Below, piece by piece: positions 27,570 through 39,898 of a DNA stretch of 64,000 nt; within the stretch, counting starts at the first letter, position 1; every line of letters starts with the position of its first letter. The stretch covers positions 151,759 to 215,758 of the forward strand of contig NW_004086713.1 in NCBI RefSeq assembly GCF_000220395.1. The letters are read 5' to 3'. The notes under the pieces are model-generated. The model worked only from the letters and a program-made list of their open reading frames with translations. It had not been told where the DNA came from and did no database searches. A program made the translations under genes and the position numbers. This DNA comes from Ichthyophthirius multifiliis. Lineage: Eukaryota; Ciliophora; Oligohymenophorea; Hymenostomatida.

Positions 27570-29780
27570 ATGAACTTCTTATAGTAAGGAAGACAAATAA
27601 TCAATAATAATAGCATTTTAAATACAGCCAATAACAACTAAATTTAAAATTAAATAAATTTAATAAATGTTGATATATATTAATAATTAAACGAGAATGC
27701 AATACGTGAATAAATTCGTTTCCTTCGAAATAATACAGAAGGCGTAAACTAAGTAAGGTTTAACAGTACGAATTATTTAAGAGAACTTATTCATGCTTCC
27801 CCTTCGATTTAAATTAATTCTAATATAACTAGTAATCATACTCTCTAAAACTAAGTAGGATTAACAACAATTTCAAACTTATAAAATCAAATAAATGAAA
27901 ATGAATAGAATAAATAGGAAGAAGATGAAATATATGAAGAAGATTCTTCTTTTTTAGAAGAAGAAGAAGAAGAAAGTAATTAGTGTTCAATTATGTAAGA
28001 TTAAATAAGGTAAAATGTAAAAGAATAGTATAAAAATTCTGTATATAATTAATTGGATTAATGTTTTTCATCCTAATCATCTTTCAGTAATTTGCTTAGT
28101 AATTATTGTTATAAGTTTAATAGGTTAAGGGTATAAACGGCTCCTGCAAGACCTTTAAGTGATATAGAGGAGTTCAAAAGAAGCTATATATTTATGATTT
28201 TGGAATAAAATATTATTTTAAATTAAAGGCTTTTATAAACTGATTATTAAAAATTTGACCTTGACTCAATTATCGGATAAAAAATTTTCAAAAAATATCT
28301 CAAGAATATTTAAAAATTAATAAAGGTAAAATAATTTATTATTTACATATATTTTTTTTTTTTTTTTCGTTAATAATATAATTATTTTTTTTATATTAAA
28401 AAGGTTCTTAAATGTTAAAAAGGTTCGAGAAAATACAGAAGTGATTTTTCAAAAGCTTATAGAATATTATTTAAGGAAGGTGAATTAAATTATTTAACTG
28501 AAATATTTGATAGTGCATAAGAAGGTGTTTATATAAATATTTTTATTTTATTTCTTAAATATATATAAAAAAAGGTTTCCCTTATTTATATGTAAATGGC
28601 GAAAAATTTGTATTTACAGAATAAGTAATAGAATTAGGCCGCTAGTTAATGCAAAGTTTTTTAAAAATGTAAAATACAATAAAATTTACTTATTTAAAAA
28701 TATGTTAAAATGTCCAAGAATAAACATGTGAGGAATTAAAAATATATTTAAAATAAAGTCTTGAAATATTTGATAATAATTGGGCTTAATTTGAGAAACA
28801 ATATATAAATGAATTAATAATTATTGAAGCTAAATCAAGAAAATATATATAAGATGCTATAGATATATAATAGAAATTATAAGAAATCGAATAAAAGGAG
28901 AAATTTAAAGGTAAATACTTCATTTAAAACGAAGAATATATAAAACTTTAAAAATAATTATGTAAATAAATTTCGTTAATAAATTCTATAGCTAATATGG
29001 AAGGAAAAGGAAGGGATGATTTAGATTTCGAAATTTTATAAGAAGCAGAAAATGTTTTAAAAAAAATCACAAATGAATAATCGCTTGCGGTTAGAAGTTT
29101 GGCTGAAAAAATTAAATAATGCTTTTAAAATTTAAGGGAAATATTTATAAAGTATTAAGAAAGTATAGATACTCTTGATCCTTAATTAAAAAATAATACT
29201 GATCTAGTAGAAGCTTTATATCAATATGAAGTTTCTTGGGAAAAAGGTATTTTTTTGTTGATTAATTTAGATAAATATGTTTATTTTTTTGTTAAATATA
29301 GGTAAAAACTATTTTCTTGATGCATAAAAAACTAGTTTTTTAATATAATTTACTCATATAATAGAAGCTACAAGTTGTAAATATAAAGAATTTAAAGAAT
29401 AACTTGAATTTAGAGATGCTGATATGTTTCTTAATATTCCATGTTTATTGGTTTTAAAATTATTAGAAAAAGAAGATAAAAATATTTGCAATTATTTTTT
29501 ACCTTAAATATTTTATAAAGACCATAAACTTAATTCAATTTATAAATAATTAGATTAAGAATATTAAGAATGGAAGAAATAATTTAAAAAAAACTACTTT
29601 TATTATAATTTTTTAGAAAAAAAATTACTTAATATTAAAATTAATGAATATGATAAAATAGTTGTTGGAAATCTTTCTTAGGCTGATAAAATTGTACATA
29701 AAATTAAATAATTAGCTATTGAAATTTAAAGAAATATTCCTGTTGAATGGAATAATTTTTTAGATGTTTCTTTAAATTGA
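27570..29780 (+). CDS. Hypothetical protein with acidic low-complexity N-region and coiled coils
   Basis: No family is recognised. The start is MNFLQQGRQIINNNSILN. Residues around 130-150 are an acidic run (YEEDSSFLEEEEEESNQ), then a folded-looking stretch with TAPARPLSDIEEFKRSYIF and YLKNIQKLIK. Exon 2 reads GSRKYRSDFSKAYRILFKE; exon 3 includes GFPYLYVNGEKFVFTEQ, a predicted coiled coil and KITNEQSLAVRSLAEKIK. The last exon has KTSFLIQFTHIIEATSCKYK and ends NIPVEWNNFLDVSLN. Introns 28326-28403, 28525-28574 and 29247-29301 keep phase, giving 675 residues. The consistent phase and moderate G+C make it a real gene. It is 400 bp upstream of PPKL on the same strand. Confidence 0.72.
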
Positions 29781-30180
29781 TTTTTTTTTTATTAATTAAT
29801 AAATAATACATATTATGTTTTAAATTTTTATCTTATAAATACATTTTTTTAAATCAAGTTTCAATATATATATATTTTTTTTTAAAAAAAAAGAATGATT
29901 TTTATAACTTCTTTGAAATTTTATATTTAATGTAAATAAAATTTATGTGTTTTTTATACAATAAACAATAATAAATTACAACAAAAAAGTTAATTTTATT
30001 TTTATTTTTATATTTTTATATTTTTTTTAATTTAAAAAAATAAAAAAACTAATTTTTAAATTTTAAAAAAAAAAAAAAAAAGAAAGAAATTATAAAAAAT
30101 AAAAATCAAATAAACTTTAGCATATATAAAAACAAATATACAAATTATAGACAAAAAGTAAAATAACCAAAAAGAGTAAA
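29781..30180. other. Intergenic, no gene seen
   Basis: 400 bp of A/T sequence with an A19 run at about 30064-30081 leads into the PPKL gene. It serves as 3' end and promoter only. Confidence 0.55.
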
Positions 30181-32784
30181 ATGATAGAACAAATATAAAT
30201 GTCCGGAGAAATTCCACAACCTCGTTTTGGACACACAACAACATAAATAAACCGTACAACAGTAATATTATTTGGCGGTGCAACTGGAGATACAGGCAAA
30301 TATAGTATTACAGGCGATTTATTTTCATGTGACATAACCATCCGATATTGGAAGCGTTTAAATCCTTCAGGAGTTCCTCCCTCTAACCGTGCTGCTCATT
30401 GTTCTGCATCAATTGATAATAACAATAAATTAGTTATTTTTGGTGGAGCAGTTGGAGGTAAATACATATACATATATATATTTTTATTAAAAAAAAAATT
30501 GAATAAAAGGTGGTGGATTAGCAGATGATAATTTATATGTTTTGGATTTAGCATAAGGGGATAATAAAACTACTTGGATAAATATTCCAATTGTAGGAAC
30601 TACACCAGGTCGTAGATATGGTCATACGATGATTTTTGTAAAACCTTTTTTGGTTGTTTATGGAGGAAATACAGGTTCGGAGGCTGTAAATGATGTATGG
30701 GCGTTAAATTTAGAAAAATCGCCATATAGTTGGTTTAAATTGGAATGTAATGGGGAATTTCCGGTTGTTAGAGTATATCATTCAGCTGCTTTATGCTCTT
30801 CAGGCGCCGCAAACGGTATGATGGTAATTTTCGGAGGAAGGACTTCCGACTAATCTGCTCTTAATGATAGTTGGGGTCTCCGAAGACACCGAGATGGCAG
30901 ATGGGATTGGGTAAAAGCTCCATACAAAGTCAATTCAGAGCTCCCTATTCATCGATACTAGCACAACACAATTTTTTAAGGAGCTCTAATGTTAGTAATA
31001 GGAGGAAGAAGTAACCAAATAAACGATAATATTCCTTTAGAAATATACGATACAGAAACTAGTGATTGGTATAAATTTGCGGCTGTAATGAGATTTAGAC
31101 ATTCAGTTTGGATTGTTTAAAATATGCTTTATATACATGGAGGTTTCGATTCTGAATAGCCAAATGTACCTACAGATTCTATATTAAGACTTGATTTAAT
31201 GAAATTAGTTTAAATTTATCCGAATTTAAGTAAATAAATTGCAAAATATAGTAGTGTAGATTTAGGTTAATATTAGTAGAAAAATATTGGTTAATAAGGA
31301 TTTTAATAATAATAATAATTTAGATAAGAAAAAATGGATACTGAACAGGAGTTTGATGGATTTTAGGGGAATACTTAATTATAATCGAAAATTAATAATA
31401 TTGGGTAATAGTAGAAGGTTATTAGATTAGCTTAAGAGGCGATTGTGGCGACTTGTTATGATCCAAATGACCCGAACGGTTAATAAGATTCTAATTCTAT
31501 CAAAAAAATCTAAATTTAGAAACTATAAAAATAAGGAATTAAATTATGTATTTTTATTATATTTTTATTTTTTTTATTTATAAATATATATATATAGCTA
31601 CTAATGTTAGATATAATTAAGATAATTAAGATATAGCAAGTAAAAAGCTATATTATGAATCAATTTATTAGATTTTTTTGGAATAACTTTTACATCCTGA
31701 TTAATACGAAAATGCAACATAATAAGATTATTTAAGTTATATCAAAAAAGAATAAATTATTAAGTTATGTGATGAAGTTTAAAAAGTTTTTGAAAAAGAA
31801 CCTATGGTGTTAAAAATAAGAGCCCCAATGAAAATATTTGGAAGTTTAAATGGTTAATTTTAAGATTTGATGCGTTTTTTTAACCATTTTGATTCTCCTT
31901 GTAATTACCAATTATTTGATGAAGATATAGATATTAATGATTATTTATTTATGGGAAATTATTTAGGAAGAGGTACTATGTAAGTCGAAACAATTTTACT
32001 TTTATTTTCTTTAAAATTGAAATATTTTGATTAAATACATATGATTAGAGGAAATATGGAAGATAAAAAAATTTCTAAAGCTTTTGGATTCGCTGACGAA
32101 TGCCAAATGAAGTTCATGGAAGATGTAAATGATCCATATTCTGTTTTTTAGAGAATAAATCGTGTTTTCGAATATATGCCCCTTGCGGCAGTTTTGGAAG
32201 ATACTGCTTTGTGTGTACATAGTGGAATAGGAAGTACTTTAAGGACTATAGATGAAATAGAATTAATTCCAAGGCCTTTGGAAGTTATATAAGACCCAAA
32301 AACTTATTAACATAAAATCGCTTTAGAAATTTTATGGAGTGATCCATGTTTAAGTGAATCTGATTAAGAAAATAAATCACATGATATTTTTGGATTGAAA
32401 AATGTGCTTAAGTTTGGTTAAAAAAGAGTTTAAAAGTTTATGACTGATAATAATATTAGCATTATTATTAGAACTAATGAGCCTGTAATGAAAGGTTTTG
32501 AGAGATTAAATAATAATATTATTACTATTTTTTCAAATACTAATTATGCTGGAAGGTATTAAAATAATGCTTCAATACTATGCGTGGGGAAAACTATGAA
32601 AATATAACCAAAATCTATTTAGTCGAATATTAATTTCAATAGTAAGTATTCATGGCATGATTTGGAGTAGTTACTTGAAAGTAGAAAACAAAGTAAATAT
32701 ACATGTGGCTTGGTGGATTAGGAAGAAATTATTTTGAGGAAAAAATAAGCAACTCCGCCAAGGGATTTAAATGAAATAGGATGA
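30181..32784 (+). CDS. PPKL: PPKL-type Kelch plus PP1-like phosphatase, phosphatase site degenerate
   Basis: PPKL (plant BSU1 family, also in alveolates) joins a Kelch beta-propeller to a Ser/Thr phosphatase. Kelch repeats are clear: PRFGHTTTQ...VILFGGATG, LVIFGGAVG, RRYGHTMIF...LVVYGGNTG, MVIFGGRTSD, VIGGRSNQI and YIHGGFDS. The phosphatase domain follows a Gln-rich linker, at about residues 540-800. Its usual motifs are altered: GDxHG reads GSLNG, GDxVDRG reads GNYLGRG, GNHE reads GNMED, and RAHE reads RTNE. VHSGIGS keeps one metal His. So four of six metal ligands and the catalytic His are replaced, while the fold motifs (RINRVFEYMPLAAVLED, ALEILWSDP, FSNTNYAGRYQNNA) remain. Introns 30458-30509 and 31548-31597 give 833 residues. 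I infer a pseudophosphatase scaffold. Confidence 0.92.
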
Positions 32785-33277
32785 TTATGTTTATTAATCA
32801 TTTTTTATTAACATTTTTCGTATTTGGAAATTAAAATAAATATAATATTAGAATTTTTATATTTTTTTTTAAATATATATATTTATATTTATATTTATAT
32901 ATAATAATTAAATGTATTTTTTCTATTTAAAAATTATATTTGATTTATGTACATTTTATAAATATTTTTTTATTTTTTAAATTAAATATTTATAAGAATA
33001 TATATTAATTTAACTTTTATTTTTTTTCTTTTTATCTTAAAAACAATTTTTTTTGTAAAAAATATTCTTTATAATTGTATTATAATAATAATAAATTGTC
33101 AATTTTTAATAATATATTAAAAATAATTATTTCAGAATTTTATAAAGTAAAAAAAATAGAAAAATTTTTTAATATTATAAAATATCATCTATTCTTAATA
33201 TTATTTTTAAATAGAAATATAATTATATAAAATATTTATTTCAAAAAACATAAAAAAAATAAACAATAAAGCTAAAA
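32785..33277. other. Intergenic, no gene seen
   Basis: About 490 bp of A/T-rich spacer between PPKL and the UCH gene, both on +. No recognisable element. Confidence 0.55.
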
Positions 33278-33979
33278 ATGGATGAATAAGATTGGATGCC
33301 TTTAGAGAGTAACCCAGACGTAATAAATGAGTTCATATAGAAATTAGGATTTGATATATAAAAATATGCTTTTAATGATTTATATGATTTAGAAGAATAA
33401 TCTCTCAAACAAAATAGTTCTAAAACATTAGCTGCCCTATTAACATTTCCTGTTGACGAAAAAGTGAATTAATTTAATGAAAACGAGAAGAAAGAAATAA
33501 TTAAAAAAGGTTAATTTATAAATCCTAAGTTATATTTTATGAAATAATATGCTGAAAATGCTTGCGGGACTATAGCCATATTTAACACTGTAATGAATTT
33601 AATTCAAGATGATCATTCTTTTATTTAAAAAGATTCCCTTTTTGATAAGTTCTATAAAGAAACAATTGGTTTAAATCCAGATGAACGTGGACATCATTTT
33701 AAATAATTAAAAGAATTGAAATAATAGCATGTTGAGGCTGTTTAAAATGGTGAAACTTAATACGATTATAATGATGATGTTTTTCATCATTTTGTTTGTT
33801 TGGTCTCTAAAAATGGGATTCTCTATGAACTTGATGGAATGAAAGAATTTCCTATAAATCACGGAAATACATCAAAAGATTCATTTTTAGTTGATGTTGC
33901 AAGGGTTTTTAATGAATTTGTTCAAAGAAGTGATGAATAAATGAGTTATAATGTATTAGTATTATAAAAAAATGATTGA
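33278..33979 (+). CDS. UCHL3: Ubiquitin C-terminal hydrolase, UCH-L1/L3 type (peptidase C12)
   Basis: This cysteine protease frees ubiquitin from small adducts and peptides. It is an intronless frame of 233 residues starting MDEQDWMPLESNPDVINEF, where the W-LE-NP pattern is typical. The catalytic triad is visible: the Cys in MKQYAENACGTIAIFNTV (with the oxyanion Gln six residues before), the His in DVFHHFVCLVS and the Asp in LYELDGMKEFPI. The crossover-loop region reads GLNPDERGHHFKQ. All key residues are present, so the enzyme should be active. Length matches UCH-L1/L3 (about 220-230). L1 versus L3 cannot be separated; L3 is the usual type in single-celled eukaryotes. It converges on the F-box gene across 288 bp. 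Confidence 0.93.
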
Positions 33980-34267
33980 ATATTATTATTATTTTGGACA
34001 GTCTCAATTTTAAATATATATATTTTTTTAATTTAAATTCTTTTCATTAAAAACTTTTATTTATCAAAAAAAAAAATTACATATAATATATTTTTTTATA
34101 TATTATAAATAACTTTTTGTGTTTTATTATAAAAGATTTATTAATTAAATACTAAAAAAATATTGTAAGACAAACTACAAAAATTTACACTATTATAAAA
34201 AATATAAATAAGATTTTTATAATTAGCTTAATTATTTAATTTAATTATTTATTAAAATATTTATAAA

Positions 34268-35653
34268 TCATTAAAATTTTACTTTATTTTTATAAACATT
34301 ATGTATTATTAAGATTTCTTAGTTTTCATTAATTATCTTACTTAATTTATGATATTCTATTAAAAAGCTATTTTTATTTAAAACAAACTCAAATTTTTAA
34401 ATAATTAAATTTATAAATTTATAAATTTAATAAGTAAGCTAGTTTTTAATAGGACATATTAAATTTAATTATTAATTATTAAATGTAATAATCTATTTTG
34501 CATTTATATAGCTCTATTAATTTACTAAATTTAGAATAGAATTAATATTAAATTTTTTATATTTTTGAAAATTTATATATTAGTTATCCTTAAAAATATA
34601 TTCTATTAATATATTTTACCATTATTAATTAATATCAAATATTATATATTCAACTTAAAATAAGCTTAAAAATATTTAAAGTACAATACATAAGGATTAA
34701 GGAGGACTTTATTTAAAATTTATCTCTATATTTTTTAGATTTTAAAAAATAAAAAATATTTGTCGAATTTAAATATCTTCATTTTTTTCTAATTCATCTA
34801 AAAATAGTTAGTTATTTTGGTAAATTTCTTATTTTTACTTAATGTATTTATTACAATCTGATAATTCTATTAGAAATTTATTCAACTTTTTTTTAAATTA
34901 TTTACAAACTAATCTTATTTATAATAATTCATTTAATTTTAAAAATTTAAATATATAACTTTAAAATATTTCATTGGGCAACTAATAAAAAAAAAAATTT
35001 CTTTTAAAATCTTAAAAAAAGATGAAATTGCTTGGAATACCATCTTAAATACTAAACTTATAAAAAGGTCCTTTATTATTATCAATAATAGGATGAATAA
35101 TTTATAGATTTGGTAATGAATTCTTTTTAGTTATATTTATTTATTTTTTAAAAAGGTTATTTTTTAAATTTTATTATTAATCATTTCTATTAGATAAATT
35201 TTTAATAAAAATTGAATTTTGAATATCATTTAATTTATTATTTGATTAATAGTTTTATTTTCCTTATCATAATTTATTTATAGATTTTGAAAAGTTAAAT
35301 TTATTTTAGTTTTTTTCTCTTATGAACATTTAAGATTTACTTTACTATATTAAGTTTTATAAATTTTAGTAATTGCTATTGTAATGACTTTTTTATTAAC
35401 TTTCAAATTATTAATCATGATTACCTAAACAACTATTTTAAATACAAGTTAAGCTGATTTAAGGCGCTAAAGTTTTTTAAAAAGTATTTATATTTTTTTA
35501 TTTTTTATTATTATAATTATTTGGAATAATATTAAAAGAATTTAAGTTATTATGTGTTGTAGTTTGATTATTCGTTTAGCTTTAATAAATATTTTAAAAA
35601 ACCTAATTTGTAAAAATATTTTAATTTATTTTTACTGTTGTTTTATTTTCCAT
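34268..35653 (-). CDS. F-box protein with one in-frame TGA
   Basis: F-box proteins are substrate adaptors of SCF ubiquitin ligases. The F-box is at about residues 225-265: LPNEIFQSYIFKFLKLNELL followed by QIRLVCKQFKKKLNKFL. After it comes a leucine/isoleucine-rich C-terminal half (NLKNIEINFKQ, VEYIIFDINQQW, FINLIIQKFEF, LSKIINENQEILII), which may form LRR-like repeats. The frame from ATG 35653 is otherwise open to TGA 34268-34270 (about 461 codons), but a TGA lies in frame at 35267-35269, upstream of the F-box. That could mean a decaying gene, a sequencing error, an unseen intron, or a true start further in. The N-terminal part is Asn/Gln-rich (TNNQTTTHNNLNSF) and less certain than the F-box half. 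Confidence 0.68.
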
Positions 35654-38600
35654 TTTTTTATTTAATTTTTTTTGTTTATTTTTTAATATTAAAGAAAGTA
35701 AAAAAAATTCATTTTTTATTTCTTAGTCTTTTTTTTAATTATAGCTAATTTTTAGCTTTTTTATGGCGAATTTGTTTAACTATTACTAAAGTTATTTATT
35801 TCAAAATTTTAATATTAATTGATTGATAATTTTTATTAGTCTTTTTAGTTATTTTTATTTGTCTCAGTTAAATATTAATTTTAAGTTTAACCATTTATTT
35901 TATCAGTAAAATGAGTTAAATTATATGTTTGGTAATTTATTTTTTATTTATTTAAATATCTATATTAAAAATTAACAATAGAGTTCAAATCAATATTTTG
36001 ATCTTCAAAGGTATTTAATTTGAATTTATTTAAATTTTATTTATAACATAAATCATAATTTCTTGTTTTTTTTTTTTTGATTTACATCTATTTATCTTTT
36101 AATAAATTTGTTTTTTATTTTTTTAAAAAAAAATAACTTAATTTAATAAAATTTTTTAATAATCTTTAAAAATTAAAATTAAAAAAAATAGCTTTGATAT
36201 AAAATTAATTTTTTTATATTAATTATTAATTTAATTATTTATTTTACAATTTTTTAAATAAAAAATTAATTAAATAAATTAAAATATTTTAATTTTAAAT
36301 ATAAAAAAAAATTAAATATTTTATTTATACTTATTTATATTATTAATGATTTTAATAAATTACTTGATTATTTTAATATTTTTTAAATTTTAAATATAAA
36401 TATTTTTTTGATTTATGAAAAACAATTTTAATAGGGTTATATAATTTTCTAAATTTTCTTTTTAAAATATTTAATAATATGAATTAAAATATAAATAATA
36501 TAATTTATCAAAAAAATTAATTTTTAAATAAAAGAGTATATTATATTTATTTAAAAAAAAATTATTTAATAAAAAATTATATAAAATATTATTACATTTG
36601 GAAAATTAAAAAATAAATATTGTATTTATTAAACAATAAAAATTTAATATTTTCCAAAAAAATAAAATATAAAAGTGCTGTTAATAGTATTTTTTTAAAT
36701 AAAGATTACTTATTTTATAGTTTAAAAGAATGAATAAAAAATAATTATTGTATAATTTAATTTAATTTTATTTTAAAATTAATTTTTTTTAAAAAGTAAA
36801 CATTCAAGTTTTTATTTAAACCTTAAGTTTTAATTCAAATAATTATTGGATTTTATAATTGATTTATATTTAATTTATTTTTCACAAATTACTTTAAGAA
36901 TAATAGTTTTTTAATAAAATAATAAATAATATACAAATTTTGATATAATTCTAGATTTTATATTTTTAATAGATAAATCAATAAGTTTTAAAAGTTTGAA
37001 AATAGATATTATATTATTTAGGATAAAATTGTTTTTATAAATAATACATAATATTTAATTAAATAAAATATTTATAAATAAATATATATTTTTTCTTTAT
37101 ATCTTAATATAAATTTAATTTATATTGTTTTTTTTATTTAATTTTAAAAAGTTTATAAATTTTTAAATTTTAAATTAATATTTTTTATACTTTTTTTAAT
37201 CATAATTAAATAAATAAAAATTTTACATAAAAAATAAAAGTAAATCAATAGAATATTAATAAAATAAAAATATGATTTTTCATAATTAACTATAAAAATA
37301 AAAAATAAAATTATTTAAATTTAATTTAATATTAATTTTATTTAATTATAATTTTAATAAAATAATGTATTATTAATTACTGAATATTATATGTTGTAAT
37401 AATAAATATACATCTGCTAAAAATTTTTAATTTAAGCAATTAAATAAATATATTGTATATTTTGCAAAAATTTGAAATCGAATAAAATTATAGCATAAAT
37501 ATTTAAACTTAAAATATAATCTCATAGTTCTTAAAAGAAATATATATAAATGATACTTTTGAAATTAGCTTTTAAAATATTAAATTATCTAATCATAAAT
37601 ATATATATATTAATAATGGAGAAATATATAGAGGATAAAACCTTAAGTAAATAAATAAAATGATAAAAATAATAAATAAAATATTGATATTTAATTTAAA
37701 AGCAATAATAATATCTTAATATAATTTAAACAATAAGAAATCTATAAAAAATTAAAATTAAAATAATTATAATAAAAGGTAAAATTATTAATTATATATA
37801 TTTAATAAATATTTAATTTTTATAATATATTATCTAATTGTAATTTATTTAATTTATACTTTAATAAATTATGTATAAAATATTTAAATTAGTCAAATTT
37901 AATATAAAGACAAAAGTATACTTTATTATATACATAAAATAATAATAATAATAATGATAATGAAATCAGAAAGTCTAAAATTATAAATGCCAAAAGAAAA
38001 TTTAATTAAGCAATAAGTCAATAAGTAAGTTATATAATTACAAATTTTTATATATAATAATATAAATTTCTTATTTTAATATTTATATAATATTAAAAAC
38101 TTAATAAACAAAAATCTATATTTATTTACAAATAATTTGTACCTATATATCTATTTGTTTATATTTTATATTTATGAATTATTGAGTATAATATAATATT
38201 AATTTGATATACAAAATCATCATATATAATATATTATATCGTTACTAATTTAAAATATAACCTCTTTATATTTTTTAATAAGATAATAATTTAATTTTAT
38301 GAAATAATCCATCCTAATTTGATTTGTTTCATCCGTTATTATTAAAATTAGTATTATTTTCTATTTTTTATTAATAATAATATAACTAATATTTATTATA
38401 AATCTAATATAATTATTTTCTTATTAAAAGAAATAGGTTATATAATTAATAATTAATTCAAAAAATTTTCTTTTAAACTAATTTTAAATTTTTTTATTTA
38501 TTTATTGATTATTTAATTCTAGTTTTTTTTTTATTGATACAATAAATATATAAAAAATAAAATTATAAATTTGATCATTAAATTAAATTATATTTTAATT

Positions 38601-39898
38601 ATTATAATTTTTTTATTAACCATTTAATATATAGTTTATTAATATAAAAAATATTGTAATTGTATTTTAACATTTCAGTTAATTTATGATAAAATAATCA
38701 AATGTATTATAAAAAAAAAATATTTTCATTTAATAAAATACAAATGTTTCCCAAAAAAAAAACAAGAATAATATAAATATAACTATTTTATTTTTTCTTT
38801 ATTTATAAAAATTATAATATAATGCTCACACATAATAATTTGTAAAAAATATTATATATTTATATCAATTAAAAAATAATTTTTTAATATTATTAAGCTA
38901 ATAATAAAAAATGCAATTAAAAACGCTCTATATAGAGAAGTTTAAGTTGATTTTTATATATTTTGAGGAATTTAAAATAAACCAAATAATGAAGAATTAT
39001 CAATTTAAATAAAATACCTCCTTCATTATTTGTATTGCCAAATAAAGCTTTATAAAAAAGTAATAAGTTATTTATATTACTAAGAATTAACTTAATGCTG
39101 ATAAATTGCATATAAAATTTTATGATTTAATAAAATAAAAATAATAAAATAAAATATATTAAAATATAATTTTAAAATTTCTTTATTAAATATATATATA
39201 TATTATTTTTTATTTTTATTTATATTACCAAAAATAAAGATATGAATATAATAAAAATAAAAATATTTTTAAATTTAATAATATAAATGAATTTTTAGCT
39301 AAATTATTTTATAACTTAATTTTCAAGATAATATATTTATTTTAAGTAAATATGCTTTTTATTCAAGAAAAAGCACAATTTATTTATTTTTTAATTTTCT
39401 ACTTTCATTATATTGAGAAAATAATAATAATTATTTTTATTTAATAATATCTTAAATTTTTAATTCCTAAGTAAGTTTCTTTTTAGAATACATTTATAAA
39501 TGTATTAAAATATGATATATATAAGTTAAATTTTATTAAATAATTTTTACATAAAATACACTAATTCTTTAAAGAAATATATATTTGATCATATATAATT
39601 ATTATTATTCTTTATTTTTTCATTTAATTATATCTCATTTTAAAATTTTCTATTTTAATATTTATAAAAATATCTTTAATAATTATTATAACTATTTTAT
39701 ATTATTTTTTATATATTTTAAATAAATAAAATACTATTTAATTATTATTTATTGAAGCCAATTTTAATTTTACAAACGGAAATAATATATATTCTTAATA
39801 AAACTATAAAATTAATATACTATATTTATTATAAAAATGCAAATATAATAATAAATACATTTTAATATAAAAATAACATATAATAGAAAAATACATAT
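35654..39898. other. Gene-poor A/T region of about 4.2 kb
   Basis: I find no convincing gene here. The right flank of the F-box gene (to about 36050) has more coding-like Asn/Gln stretches in several frames, but no family or clear start. From about 36100 to 39800 the sequence is nearly all A and T, with only scattered G or C. A slightly G/C-richer patch at about 38915-39110 reads open on both strands (for example a hydrophobic LILSNINNLLLFYKALFGNT on minus), but I cannot support a gene. No tRNA-like cloverleaf or transposon was seen. Confidence 0.55.

Noticed and set aside
30056-30341. Minus-strand frames with hydrophobic stretches
   Set aside because: They oppose the PPKL promoter and first exon; no family match.
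38917-39111. Possible small hydrophobic protein on the minus strand
   Set aside because: Slightly more G/C than around it, but no recognisable family, no splice support and open on both strands.
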